From NCBI GenBank assembly GCA_013178185.1, contig JABLXC010000014.1:1-47224 (forward strand): a DNA stretch of 47,224 bases, written 5' to 3'. This DNA comes from Anaerolineae bacterium. Its GTDB lineage: Bacteria > Chloroflexota > Anaerolineae > Anaerolineales > Anaerolineaceae. Shown in pieces: positions 9,111-16,505 of the stretch. The position numbers were made by a program, and so were the translations under genes. How positions within the stretch are numbered: position 1 is the first letter of the stretch; every line of letters begins with the position of its first letter. The notes under the pieces are model-generated. The model was given only the letters and a program-made list of their open reading frames with translations. It searched no databases and was not told the DNA's origin.

Positions 9111-9956
9111 TTATGGCGCCGGGGTTTCAGACGGCGCCGGGGTGGCGCTGGGCTCTGGCGTCGGAAGCTCTTCTATCGGCGCGTTGAGCTGCACGGTTTC
9201 GGCGTATACCCAGGCATACCGGAAAGGTGAATTTGCGGGTTCGATGGCAATCCAAAGCGAATCCTCGGTGCGACCGATTGCCGGGGCGGTTTCGTTGGGC
9301 TGCAAATACCCTACAATCGCGCTGGTCATCGAAGGCTCAAGGCGTATGTTGATCGAAGCCGACCCCGGATTGGTGACCAACACCACCTGAGGGGTCTGCA
9401 AAGGAGGATCGCCAGGCTGGTTCGAGACGGGGGTGACATCCTGACCAGGATTGGTTGCCGGCGGCGTGACGGGTACACGGGTCGGGGGCGGGAGGTAAGT
9501 CGCGCCGACCAGCCGGGCTCGTTCTTCTTCATAGGCTGTTCGAAGGCTTTGGCTGGCGCCGATTTCTGCGTTGATCTGTTCTTGAGAAATGCCCCCCATG
9601 AAGTGCGCCAGGTAATTGATCACCATATTCATATAACTGATCGCAGAGGCGTTGAGTTTTTCCAGGCAGGGCGGGGGATCCATCTTTTCCAACTGCCGGC
9701 GAACAGCCTGCATCTCCATGATCGGCTGGGTCAGGAGCTTTTGGTCGGTCAGGTTGGCGACAAAGGTGAGATCGTCAAAAACGCGCACCTGATCGTTGAT
9801 TTTCTTGATCTCGAAGCCAATTTGGCTTGGGGCGCATGGATCCGGTGTGTTGGTCTGAGGCGGCGGCGCGGCATTGCTGGGAGCAGCGCCGCAGGCAGCC
9901 AGAAGGAGCGCTGCGAACAGGGTAAAGATCGGTATCGCATACAACTTATGTCTCAT
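9111..9956 (-). CDS. Lipoprotein with a C-terminal SH3-like domain
   Basis: A 281-residue lipoprotein. The start is the ATG at 9956 (MRHKLY), chosen because GAGGGAG lies seven bases upstream; an in-frame ATG eight codons earlier has no such site. The lipobox LAAC places the lipidated Cys at residue 22. A helical region (~40-150) of unknown family follows, then a Pro-rich spacer with PPPTRVPVTPPATNPG. A bacterial SH3-type domain comes next (NPGSASINIRLEPSMTSAIVGYLQPNETAPAIGRTEDSLWIAIE, then YAWVYAETV), and the protein ends in a Pro/Thr/Glu tail. SH3b domains usually bind cell-wall peptides. Function otherwise unknown. It is the upstream neighbour of the LysM lipoprotein on the same strand. Confidence 0.7.
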   Translation of the reverse strand: MRHKLYAIPIFTLFAALLLAACGAAPSNAAPPPQTNTPDPCAPSQIGFEIKKINDQVRVFDDLTFVANLTDQKLLTQPIMEMQAVRRQLEKMDPPPCLEKLNASAISYMNMVINYLAHFMGGISQEQINAEIGASQSLRTAYEEERARLVGATYLPPPTRVPVTPPATNPGQDVTPVSNQPGDPPLQTPQVVLVTNPGSASINIRLEPSMTSAIVGYLQPNETAPAIGRTEDSLWIAIEPANSPFRYAWVYAETVQLNAPIEELPTPEPSATPAPSETPAP

Positions 9957-10050
9957 AACGTCTCCCTCGCGGCCAATCAAAAGGAACGTCGCCGGACCTG
10001 CCGGCCTTTGCCCCCTTATTCTATCATTCTATATTCACCTCGGCGGCATG

Positions 10051-10959
10051 TCAATCGCCCACCGAGGCGCCCAGGTTGGTTGTGCTCAGGATAAACCTGC
10101 GGGCTGGCAGACTACAGCGCGACAATTCTGACTGCATGGCCTCTGCAACCTGTTCGGGGTCGCCGGTAGGGAATGCAATCAAAGCAGGCCCGGCCCCAGA
10201 GATAACCGCAGCAGCCGCCCCCGCGCCGCGGGCTGCCGCCAGGGCTGCTTTTCCTCCTGGAATCATTTCCAGCCGGTAGGGCTGGTGCAGACGGTCATCC
10301 ATACACTGGCTCAACAGCTCCATGTCCCCGTTTCGCAGCGCTTCTACAACCAACGCTGCTCGTCCGAGGTTATAGACCGCGTCCTTCAGCGGCACCTCTT
10401 TTGGGAGCGCAGCGCGCGCCGCCTGGGTCGGCAGTTTCATGCTTGGTAAAACCACCACCGCGCAGACTTTGCTCAGTTCGATCCGGCGGGCAACCACCTC
10501 ATTCTTATCCCATGCCACAATGGCGAGTCCGCCCAGCAGGGCCGCCGCCACATTATCAGGATGGCCTTCCAGCTCACAGGCCAGTTTGAGGATCTCTTGC
10601 TGGCTGGCCGGGTAACCGCTTAAAGCCTGCGCGGCCAGCAGTCCTCCTAAGACGGCTGTGGCGCTGGATCCCAGCCCGGAGCCTAATGGAACCTGGTTGG
10701 TACAATGAATGTGTAATCCGCGCGGGGCGGCAATGTTAAAGCGTTCATAGAAGTACAGAAAGGCGCGCACCATCAGGTTTTGGCGGTTGGGGGCAATCTG
10801 CCCGGCGCCTTCTCCGTGTACTTCTACATGAAAACCGGAACTTTTGAGGGTGAAAACTGCCCGATTCCATAGGTCGAGCGCCAACGCCAGGCAGTCAAAG
10901 CCCGGACCCAGGTTGGCGCTTGTAGCAGGAACACAGACGGTGACTTTATCGCGTTTCAT
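10051..10959 (-). CDS. thrB: Homoserine kinase
   Basis: A 302-residue GHMP kinase that phosphorylates homoserine to O-phosphohomoserine, the substrate of threonine synthase encoded just upstream. The N-terminus VCVPATSANLGPGFDCLALAL is the family's first motif. The ATP-binding loop PLGSGLGSSATA is at 91-102. The C-terminal GAAAAVISGAGPALIAF motif is present. The gene starts six bases after the thrC stop, so the pair is a classic thrC-thrB operon in metabolic reverse order. The ribosome-binding site is weak, consistent with translational coupling. The ~95 bases between this gene and the SH3 lipoprotein hold only an imperfect hairpin near 10038-10067 (CCTCGG/CCGAGG) that overlaps the thrB end. 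Confidence 0.96.
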   Translation of the reverse strand: MKRDKVTVCVPATSANLGPGFDCLALALDLWNRAVFTLKSSGFHVEVHGEGAGQIAPNRQNLMVRAFLYFYERFNIAAPRGLHIHCTNQVPLGSGLGSSATAVLGGLLAAQALSGYPASQQEILKLACELEGHPDNVAAALLGGLAIVAWDKNEVVARRIELSKVCAVVVLPSMKLPTQAARAALPKEVPLKDAVYNLGRAALVVEALRNGDMELLSQCMDDRLHQPYRLEMIPGGKAALAAARGAGAAAAVISGAGPALIAFPTGDPEQVAEAMQSELSRCSLPARRFILSTTNLGASVGD

Positions 10960-10965
10960 AACGGA

Positions 10966-12024
10966 TCATTCTTTGCCGGCGATCTCTTTTTCGATGGCGT
11001 CGTACCGGTTGGGCAGCACTTTGGGATTGGTCATGGCGCGCACGATGATATCCGGGTCTTTCATGCCGTGCCCGGTGCAGACGGCCACCACTTTCCGTCC
11101 GCGCAGGTCAATCCTCCTGGCCTGCAACTCGCGCGCCAACCCCGCAATACCTGCGGCTGACGCTGGTTCGACCCACACACCGTTTGCCGCCAGCATCCGC
11201 TGGGCTGCTAAGATTTCTTCGTCGCTTACCGCGATGATCCTGCCCCTTGATTCCTCCGCCGCCGCCAGGGCTTCTTCGGCGCGGGCGGGTTTGCCGATGC
11301 GGATCGCGGTCGCAACCGTTTCGGGGTGTTCCACCGGATGACCGAGCACCAGGGGCGCTGAACCGGCTGCCTGGACGCCTAAAATTTGCGGTAAACCGGT
11401 TGTGTGCAAACGATGGTACTGGCGGAAGCCCATCCAATACGACGTGATATTCCCCGCGTTCCCAACGGGAAGGCACAGCCAGTCCGGCGCGCTGCCAAGC
11501 AAGTCGCAAATTTCGAAAGCCGCCGTTTTTTGCCCTTCTAACCTGTAGGGGTTGAGCGAATTCACCAGAGCAATCGGGTGTTTCTTGCTGACCTCCACGA
11601 CCAGGTTGAGGGCGTCATCAAAAGAACCTTCGATCTGGATGACTTCGGCGCCATAGGCAATCGCGCCGGCCAGTTTCCCGGCAGCCACTTTGCCTTGTGG
11701 GATGATCACGATCGCCCGAAGCCCGGCGCGGGCAGCGTAAGCCGCCGCAGAAGCAGCCGTGTTGCCGGTAGAGGCGCAGATGACTGCTTTCGCACGACGC
11801 CCCACCGCTTCGCTGATTGCCACAGTCATGCCGCGATCTTTAAATGAACCGGTGGGGTTCATCCCCTCGAATTTTACATACAGTTCAAAACCCCCGCCCA
11901 ATTCGTTGGCAAGCCGCGGCATGGGGATGAGCGGCGTATTTCCCTCCAGCAGGGTGATGGGAATGGTGTAATCAGGAATTTCCAATAAACGGCCATATCG
12001 AGAGAGGACACCAGCATAACTCAC
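10966..12024 (-). CDS. thrC: Threonine synthase
   Basis: A 352-residue fold-type II PLP enzyme that converts O-phosphohomoserine to threonine. The PLP lysine lies in NPTGSFKDRGM (Lys62); the substrate/PLP loop ICASTGNTAASAAAYAARAG and the glycine-rich phosphate loop LPVGNAGNI follow. I place the start at the GTG at 12024, because AAGGAG lies six bases upstream and the resulting length is that of the family. The open frame extends 32 codons further, but that stretch contains a promoter -10 and a hairpin and is probably leader. First gene of thrC-thrB. Confidence 0.95.
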   Translation of the reverse strand: MSYAGVLSRYGRLLEIPDYTIPITLLEGNTPLIPMPRLANELGGGFELYVKFEGMNPTGSFKDRGMTVAISEAVGRRAKAVICASTGNTAASAAAYAARAGLRAIVIIPQGKVAAGKLAGAIAYGAEVIQIEGSFDDALNLVVEVSKKHPIALVNSLNPYRLEGQKTAAFEICDLLGSAPDWLCLPVGNAGNITSYWMGFRQYHRLHTTGLPQILGVQAAGSAPLVLGHPVEHPETVATAIRIGKPARAEEALAAAEESRGRIIAVSDEEILAAQRMLAANGVWVEPASAAGIAGLARELQARRIDLRGRKVVAVCTGHGMKDPDIIVRAMTNPKVLPNRYDAIEKEIAGKE

Positions 12025-12063
12025 AAGACGCTCCTTAAGTTGCAACGGGGCATTAAAGTAAGA

Positions 12064-12100
12064 CCGGAGGGGCAAAATTCCCTCCGGCCTGATTATACCA
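12064..12100 (-). promoter_or_regulatory. Extended -10 promoter and leader hairpin of thrC
   Basis: On the minus strand TGGTATAAT (12100-12092) is an extended -10 (TGn plus TATAAT) with no good -35. The perfect eight-pair hairpin CCGGAGGG (12064-12071)/CCCTCCGG (12080-12087) begins at about the expected start point. It could be a 5'-end stabiliser, or a weak terminator for osmC. A 15-base stretch around the -10 is repeated exactly at 45442-45456. Confidence 0.5.
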
Positions 12101-12116
12101 GAGCTCTTCTCGCGAA

Positions 12117-12527
12117 TCATTCTTGTGAGATAATCTCATATTCCGTGGTGATTTCTGCCACGCCCCGCAGGGTAGCCGATACGGAACAATATTTTCCTTC
12201 GGAAAGCTCAATCGCCTGGGCGACCGATTTTTCATCCAGGCCTTTCCCGGCCAGCACATATTTGAGGTGAATCTTTCGAAAAGTCCAGGGCGGGTCGCTG
12301 TCCTGTTGGCCACTGGCGTGAATTTCCAGCTTTGAAAGTTGCGCCCGTTTTTTTTGCAAAATCTCAACGACATCCACCGCCGTGCAAGCCGAAAGCGCAA
12401 CCAGCAGCAAATCCGAAGGTTTCATGCCAATGCCGTCGGCGGGCGTGGAAATGACGACGGAGTGATTGGTGGAATCGGTGCCGACAAACTTTTTTTCGCC
12501 GATCCATCGAAGGGTTGTAGACGCCAT
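12117..12527 (-). CDS. OsmC family protein
   Basis: A 136-residue OsmC/Ohr-fold protein. Both redox cysteines of the family are present: LLVALSACTAVDVVEIL (Cys48) and EGKYCSVSATL (~Cys111). The family comprises thiol peroxidases acting on organic hydroperoxides; several members are co-encoded with persulfide regulators. The position of the first Cys before a long helix and the short N-terminus fit the YhfA/OsmC-like branch better than Ohr. ATG at 12527 is preceded by CTGGAGA. It is last in the fmdB-csoR-osmC operon; a 26-base gap separates it from the regulator gene. Confidence 0.85.
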   Translation of the reverse strand: MASTTLRWIGEKKFVGTDSTNHSVVISTPADGIGMKPSDLLLVALSACTAVDVVEILQKKRAQLSKLEIHASGQQDSDPPWTFRKIHLKYVLAGKGLDEKSVAQAIELSEGKYCSVSATLRGVAEITTEYEIISQE

Positions 12528-12553
12528 ACAAGTCTCCAGGGTTGTAATAAGGT

Positions 12554-12832
12554 TTATGGGGCTTTGCCAAGCAGGTTGACCAGGTCACTGACCAGTTTGA
12601 CGCGGTCCGGCTGATCTTTGTCGTCCATTTGCATCATGCAATTCACCGCGTACTCTTGAAGAAAAATCAGGCTGGCGCTTTGGACGGCAGAGCGGATGGC
12701 CGTGAATTGCTGCATGATCTCCTGGCAATCCCGTTCCTGTTCGATCATCGCCTCAACGCCGCGCAGTTGTCCTTCTATGCGCTTGAGGCGGCTGATAATT
12801 TTATGTTTTGTGTTCGGGTCGGTTAATTTCAT
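12554..12832 (-). CDS. CsoR/FrmR-family repressor (DUF156), possibly persulfide-sensing
   Basis: A 92-residue all-helical repressor. The signature HKIISRLKRIEGQLRGVEAMIEQERDCQEI is at 10-39. Copper-sensing CsoR uses Cys36, His61 and Cys65. Here Cys36 and Cys65 are kept but residue 61 is Tyr (QEYAVNCMMQ). Loss of the histidine with retention of two cysteines is the pattern of CstR-type persulfide sensors; formaldehyde and nickel sensors use other His/Cys sets. The start is the ATG at 12832, chosen from the family's N-terminus, since the ribosome-binding site is weak; coupling to fmdB 44 bases upstream is plausible. A CsoR-type operator lies over the operon promoter (13116-13137), so the gene is probably autoregulated. 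Confidence 0.88.
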   Translation of the reverse strand: MKLTDPNTKHKIISRLKRIEGQLRGVEAMIEQERDCQEIMQQFTAIRSAVQSASLIFLQEYAVNCMMQMDDKDQPDRVKLVSDLVNLLGKAP

Positions 12833-12876
12833 CTTTTTTATCCACTGGCTGGCACGCAGCCGGGTGAATGCTACCC

Positions 12877-13080
12877 TCAGGTGAAGCGCCCGGTGGAGTT
12901 GCAACTTCCCCCGCTCGAAAAGAACCCCCCGCTGTTTTGCGTTGCAAATGAGGTGATCTGTTTTTGGGTGTATTGGCTCTTACAATAAGGACACTCCGGC
13001 GACTGGTCGGATTCTGTCAGGCGCATCATCTTCTCGAACAGTTCCCCACAGTATTCACAGCGGTAAAGATAGATTGGCAT
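12877..13080 (-). CDS. FmdB-type zinc-ribbon protein
   Basis: A 67-residue protein with the FmdB/CxxC zinc-ribbon: MPIYLYRCEYCGELFEK, with cysteines at 8, 11, 30 and 33 (C-x2-C ... ECPYCK), then a Gly/Ser-rich tail with one more Cys (SSGGSCNS). FmdB-like proteins are small putative regulators of unknown action. The start is the ATG at 13080; GGAGG is eight bases upstream. The frame is open for nine more codons, but no ribosome-binding site supports them. First gene of the operon with the CsoR-family repressor and OsmC protein; divergent from lexA. Confidence 0.85.
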   Translation of the reverse strand: MPIYLYRCEYCGELFEKMMRLTESDQSPECPYCKSQYTQKQITSFATQNSGGFFSSGGSCNSTGRFT

Positions 13081-13115
13081 TGAAAAAACCTCCGAGTTTA
13101 AATACAAATTCTTTT

Positions 13116-13137
13116 ATACTATACCCCAGTATAGTAT
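13116..13137. promoter_or_regulatory. Operator for the CsoR-family repressor
   Basis: Perfect eight-base arms ATACTATA (13116-13123) and TATAGTAT (13130-13137) flank a six-base centre that begins with four C. A C/G-tract flanked by an A/T-rich inverted repeat is the general form of CsoR, RcnR and FrmR operators. It overlaps the -10 of the minus-strand fmdB promoter, so binding would block that promoter. Confidence 0.7.
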
Positions 13138-13156
13138 ATTGTGAAAAATTTGTCAA
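13128..13156 (-). promoter_or_regulatory. Promoter of fmdB-csoR-osmC
   Basis: On the minus strand TTGACA (13156-13151), a 17-base spacer and TATACT (13133-13128) form a near-consensus sigma-70 promoter. It is back to back with the lexA promoter; the two -35 hexamers are 16 bases apart. Confidence 0.85.
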
Positions 13157-13172
13157 TACCAAAAAATAATAC

Positions 13173-13201
13173 TTGACACAGAACGAATGTTCTGGTATTA
13201 T
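13173..13201 (+). promoter_or_regulatory. lexA promoter with SOS box in the spacer
   Basis: TTGACA (13173-13178), 17 bases, TATTAT (13196-13201). The spacer is almost wholly occupied by the perfect palindrome CAGAAC-GAAT-GTTCTG (13179-13194). Its GAAC-N4-GTTC core is the LexA site type of Gram-positive bacteria and Chloroflexota. LexA bound here would occlude both hexamers, which gives autoregulation. Confidence 0.9.
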
Positions 13202-13253
13202 TTAGACAAATAGCACAAATGAACGATCTTTTGTCAACGAGAGGAGCTGCAAG

Positions 13254-14000
13254 ATGATGGCTCGTAAAAGTGCAGGATTAGGTGAACGTCACCGTAAGAT
13301 CATGAAATTCCTGACCGATTTCCAGGATAACAACGGCTATTCCCCTTCTATCCGTGAAATCGGCGAAAGCATTGGCGTCAATTCTACCTCCCTGGTGGAT
13401 TATTATCTCAAGCAGCTTGAGCAGATGGGGATGATCCAGCGCGATGATCATATCTCGCGCAGCATTCGCATCCTGCAACCCCTGCAACCCCTTCAACCTG
13501 CCCTGGGTGAACGCGCGATGGAGGCTGCCCGCCGGGTTGCCGAAACCGCTGCCGATGTCTTCCGCGTCCCGCTGCTGGGACGCATCGTCGCCAGCGAACC
13601 AATCCCCATCCCGCCCTCCGACTTGAGTTATTTTGACCCGGAAAGCTCGGTCGAAATTGCACGCAGCCTGTTGCCGGCGCGCGAGAAGATGACGGAATTG
13701 TTCGCGCTCGAAGTCCAGGGCGATTCCATGATCGACGCCATGATCTACGACGGCGATATCGTCATCATGAAACCCGCCCAGGAAGCGAAAAATGGCGAGA
13801 TGGTGGCCGTCTGGCTGGATAAAAATGACGAAACCACCCTCAAATATTTTTATCGCGAGAATAATCGCGTGCGCTTGCAGCCTGCAAATCCGAACATGCT
13901 TCCCATCTATGTGGATGACCCTCGCCAGCTTCGCATTATGGGCAAGGTGGTGATGGTGATCCGCCAGGTCAAGAAAATGCCCCGCTCGCTGGCGGCCTGA
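13254..14000 (+). CDS. lexA: LexA repressor
   Basis: A 248-residue SOS repressor/autoprotease. A winged helix-turn-helix covers ~10-72 (RKIMKFLTDFQDNNGYSPSIREIGESIGVNSTS). A longer-than-usual linker (~75-104) follows. The S24 peptidase domain has catalytic Ser158 (VQGDSMIDAMI) and Lys197 (DETTLKYFY). The cleavage region is LLGRIVASEPIP; alignment to other LexA proteins puts the scissile bond at Ala113-Ser114 instead of Ala-Gly. Total length is ~40 residues above the usual ~205, because of the linker and an insert after the cleavage site (PSDLSYFDPESSVEIARSLL). AGGAG lies just upstream of the two adjacent ATG codons at 13254. Autoregulated through the site at 13179-13194. Confidence 0.95.
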   Translation: MMARKSAGLGERHRKIMKFLTDFQDNNGYSPSIREIGESIGVNSTSLVDYYLKQLEQMGMIQRDDHISRSIRILQPLQPLQPALGERAMEAARRVAETAADVFRVPLLGRIVASEPIPIPPSDLSYFDPESSVEIARSLLPAREKMTELFALEVQGDSMIDAMIYDGDIVIMKPAQEAKNGEMVAVWLDKNDETTLKYFYRENNRVRLQPANPNMLPIYVDDPRQLRIMGKVVMVIRQVKKMPRSLAA

Positions 14001-14010
14001 ACGCGGTGAT

Positions 14011-14054
14011 AAAAAAAAGACGCCCCTCGCAATCTCTGGAGGGGTATCTTTTTT
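14011..14054. terminator. Bidirectional intrinsic terminator between lexA and rplL
   Basis: CCCCTC (14023-14028) pairs with GAGGGG (14039-14044), with AGA/TCT extending the stem past a small internal loop. Eight A precede it and six T follow (14049-14054). It ends lexA (+) and the long ribosomal-protein transcript (-). Confidence 0.85.
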
Positions 14055-14072
14055 GTGTGGCTTCAACAGGTC

Positions 14073-14456
14073 TTAGGCAACTTCGACGACCGCGCCGGCT
14101 GCCTCGAGCTTTGATTTGGCGTCCTGGGCGGCTTCTTTGCCAACTGCACTCAGGACCTTGGAACCGGCGGTTTCGGCCATGTTCTTGGCTTCTACCAGGC
14201 CCAGGTTGGTGAGCTGGCGGATGACCTTGATGGTCTCGATCTTCTTCGGGCCGGCGTCTTTGAGAATAACGTCGAATTCAGTTTTCTCTTCAACCGGTTC
14301 GGCAGCGGCAGCGCCGCCAGCGGGCATCGCGGCAACCGCGGCAACTGGGGCAGCAGCAGAAACGCCCCATTTTTCTTCCAATGCTTTAACGAGTTCGGCG
14401 GCTTCCAGAACACTGAGTTTGCTCAGTTCTTCCACCAATTTTTCAATATCAGCCAT
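14073..14456 (-). CDS. rplL: 50S ribosomal protein bL12 (L7/L12)
   Basis: A 127-residue stalk protein. The N-terminal dimerisation helices ([31 protein letters not shown]) are followed by an Ala/Pro-rich hinge (~35-55) and the C-terminal factor-binding domain ([35 protein letters not shown]). It recruits and activates translational GTPases. The start ATG is preceded by AAGGAG. Last gene of the block; it lies 59 bases after rplJ and ends at the terminator shared with lexA. Confidence 0.97.
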   Translation of the reverse strand: MADIEKLVEELSKLSVLEAAELVKALEEKWGVSAAAPVAAVAAMPAGGAAAAEPVEEKTEFDVILKDAGPKKIETIKVIRQLTNLGLVEAKNMAETAGSKVLSAVGKEAAQDAKSKLEAAGAVVEVA

Positions 14457-14515
14457 TTCAAATTACTCCTTCAAAGGTTTCATTACAAATTTGATGATAA
14501 ATCAGCGAAGCAGCA

Positions 14516-15043
14516 TTAAGCAGGGGCTGCTTCTTTTTCTGAGTAGGCCTTGATAACGGCCGCCACCTGGCGGGCCGGTTCGGCCAGAGTACGCACAAGT
14601 TTAGATGCTGGCGCCTGAAGCACGCCAAGCAATTGAGCCCGCATAACCGGCAAGGGTGGCAATTCAGCCAGCGCTTTTACTTCGTCGGCGCTGATGGGAT
14701 GCAACTCCAGAAAGCCGCCTTTGATCTTGAAGATGTCTGAGGATTTCGACACTTCGCTAAACGTCTTCGCCAGGTCGGGGGCGTCTCCAAAAGAAAAGCC
14801 CACCAGCGTGGTTCCAACCAGATCGCTCTTCAGATCTACGCCGACATTCTTCAGGGCGCGCTGTAAAATGGTGTTTTTTACGATATGGGCGCGGCCGCCT
14901 GCTTCGCGCGTCTTCGCGCGCAGGTTATCAATGGCTTTCATGTTCATGCGCGAAAATTCCAGCATAAAGACCGCATTGCTTTCCCGCAGCCATTGCTCAT
15001 ATTGAGCCAGCATCTTGTTTTTTTGTTTTTTCGTAAAGGCCAA
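14516..15043 (-). CDS. rplJ: 50S ribosomal protein uL10
   Basis: A 175-residue stalk-base protein that binds 23S rRNA and several L12 dimers. The start is a TTG at 15043, fixed by AAGGAGGTGA seven bases upstream; the open frame continues upstream only through leader RNA. Recognisable segments are MAFTKKQKNKMLAQYEQWL, then RTKTREAGGRAHIVKNTILQRAL-like sequence (NLRAKTREAGGRAHIVKNT) and the C-terminal L12-binding helix. Expression is expected to be controlled by the L10 leader directly upstream. Confidence 0.96.
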   Translation of the reverse strand: MAFTKKQKNKMLAQYEQWLRESNAVFMLEFSRMNMKAIDNLRAKTREAGGRAHIVKNTILQRALKNVGVDLKSDLVGTTLVGFSFGDAPDLAKTFSEVSKSSDIFKIKGGFLELHPISADEVKALAELPPLPVMRAQLLGVLQAPASKLVRTLAEPARQVAAVIKAYSEKEAAPA

Positions 15044-15077
15044 AGAAACTTCACCTCCTTTCTTCAAATTTTTAATC

Positions 15078-15215
15078 AAAAAAGTCTTTGCCAGATACTC
15101 TGCCAGGCAAAGACTTCCCAATCCGCGCAAAGCGGAAGAAACATCAGGTTGGTCTTCACCTCGGCAGGAGATTAAGCCCCCAGAGGGGCGCCGGCTTTCA
15201 ACGGTGAAAAACTAG
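15078..15215 (-). ncRNA. L10 leader with attenuator hairpin
   Basis: The 188-base gap between rplA and rplJ carries a leader of the kind bound by the L10-(L12) complex. On the minus strand CTCCTGCCGAGGTGAAGAC (near 15174-15156) matches the conserved core of the L10 leader. It is followed by an 11-pair intrinsic terminator, AAGTCTTTGCC (15082-15092)/GGCAAAGACTT (15106-15116) on the + strand, with six T on the minus strand (15083-15078). This is the known order of L10-binding motif and attenuator in Gram-positive leaders. Excess L10 would favour termination before rplJL. Confidence 0.8.
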
Positions 15216-15231
15216 ATTGTTAAAGACGAGC

Positions 15232-15951
15232 TCAATCGCGCGTCTGCATGCCCTGGGCGAGATTGGCGTCCACCTTGATCCCAGGTCCCATGGTCGCTGT
15301 AACGGTTACGCGGCGAATATAAGCGCCTTTTGCAGCCGCCGGTTTAGCCTTTTTGATGGCGTCCATCAGGGTCGCCATATTTTCATACAGCTTATCCACC
15401 TCAAAGGACACTTTGCCCACCGGCACGTGAATATTGGCGGTTTTATCCAGCCGGAATTCAACGCGCCCCGCTTTTGCCTCGTTGATCACACGCGGCAGGT
15501 CTTCAGCCGGAACAACGGTGCCAGCCTTCGGGTTGGGCATCAAACCGCGCGGGCCGAGCACGCGGCCCAGGCGGCCAGCTTTGCCCATCATATCGGGCGT
15601 AGCGATGGCAACATCGAAGTCGGTCCAGCCGTTTTGGATCTTGGTGATCCATTCATCGCTGTCGGCAATGTAATCGGCCCCGCCTTCCTGGGCTTTTGTA
15701 ACGCCTTCTCCCTGCGCAAAGACCAGGACGCGCACCGTTTTGCCAAGTCCGTTCGGCAGCACGACCACGTCGCGAACCTGCTGGTCGGCCTGGCGGGGGT
15801 CAAGCCCCATGCGCAGATGCACTTCAACCGTCGCATCGAAGTTGGCGTAACTCGTCTCTTTTACCAGCTCGAGAGCTTTGCGGGGTTCGTAATACTCACC
15901 GGTTTTTACTTTTGCAAGCGCTTCTTTGTATTTCTTTCCATGTTTTGACAT
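15232..15951 (-). CDS. rplA: 50S ribosomal protein uL1
   Basis: A 239-residue L1 stalk protein that binds 23S rRNA and helps E-site tRNA leave. Typical segments include [28 protein letters not shown] at the N-terminus, [34 protein letters not shown], and [21 protein letters not shown]-type loop (split here around residue 125). The start is the ATG at 15951, five bases after AAGGAG; a GTG two codons earlier lies within that site. In many bacteria L1 represses its own operon. Confidence 0.96.
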   Translation of the reverse strand: MSKHGKKYKEALAKVKTGEYYEPRKALELVKETSYANFDATVEVHLRMGLDPRQADQQVRDVVVLPNGLGKTVRVLVFAQGEGVTKAQEGGADYIADSDEWITKIQNGWTDFDVAIATPDMMGKAGRLGRVLGPRGLMPNPKAGTVVPAEDLPRVINEAKAGRVEFRLDKTANIHVPVGKVSFEVDKLYENMATLMDAIKKAKPAAAKGAYIRRVTVTATMGPGIKVDANLAQGMQTRD

Positions 15952-16002
15952 GTTCACTCCTTGTGGTCATAACGGGTTGAAGATCAACCCTCCCACGATT
16001 TT

Positions 16003-16428
16003 TTAGTCCACTACCTGCAAGCCCATGTTGCGGGCTGTGCCTTCGATCTGGCGCATTGCGCCCTCGATATCCACGGCGTTCAGATCCTTCATTTTGATTT
16101 CGGCGATCTCACGGATCTTGGAACGGCTGATCTTACCGATCTTGCCCAGGGAAGAATTGCCTGCGCCTTTTTCGATCCCGGCGGCTTTCTTGAGCAGCTC
16201 AGAGGTCGGCGGCGATTTCAGGACAAAAGTGAAGGATCCATCGGTGTAAACCGTAATTTCTGCAGGAATGATCTCACCCACCCGGTTTGCTGTGCGGGCG
16301 TTGTATTCCTTGCAGAAAGCCATGATGTTGATCCCATGACCGGCCAGCGCAGGGCCGATCGGGGGCGCCGGGTTTGCCTTACCGGCATTGATATTCAGTT
16401 TTACAATTGCTTTCAGTTTCTTAGCCAC
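16003..16428 (-). CDS. rplK: 50S ribosomal protein uL11
   Basis: At 141 residues this has the standard length. The N-terminal domain [19 protein letters not shown] and the rRNA-binding C-terminal domain ([46 protein letters not shown]) are both clear. It binds the GTPase-associated centre of 23S rRNA. The start is a GTG at 16428, with AAAGGAG seven bases before it; 14 upstream codons in the open frame are spurious. It lies 51 bases before rplA and directly after nusG. Confidence 0.96.
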   Translation of the reverse strand: MAKKLKAIVKLNINAGKANPAPPIGPALAGHGINIMAFCKEYNARTANRVGEIIPAEITVYTDGSFTFVLKSPPTSELLKKAAGIEKGAGNSSLGKIGKISRSKIREIAEIKMKDLNAVDIEGAMRQIEGTARNMGLQVVD

Positions 16429-16505
16429 GTTTTTACTCCTTTGTGGTTGTAACGGGTGATGCGGGAGCACCCTCCCACGATAACCGGCGCTTTTTCAGCC
16501 CGGGT

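Noticed and set aside
13278-14066. 262-codon minus-strand frame over lexA
   Set aside because: His/Asp-rich shadow of lexA with no recognisable domain; it also runs through the lexA terminator.
15217-15948. 243-codon plus-strand frame over rplA
   Set aside because: Antisense shadow of a certain ribosomal protein gene.
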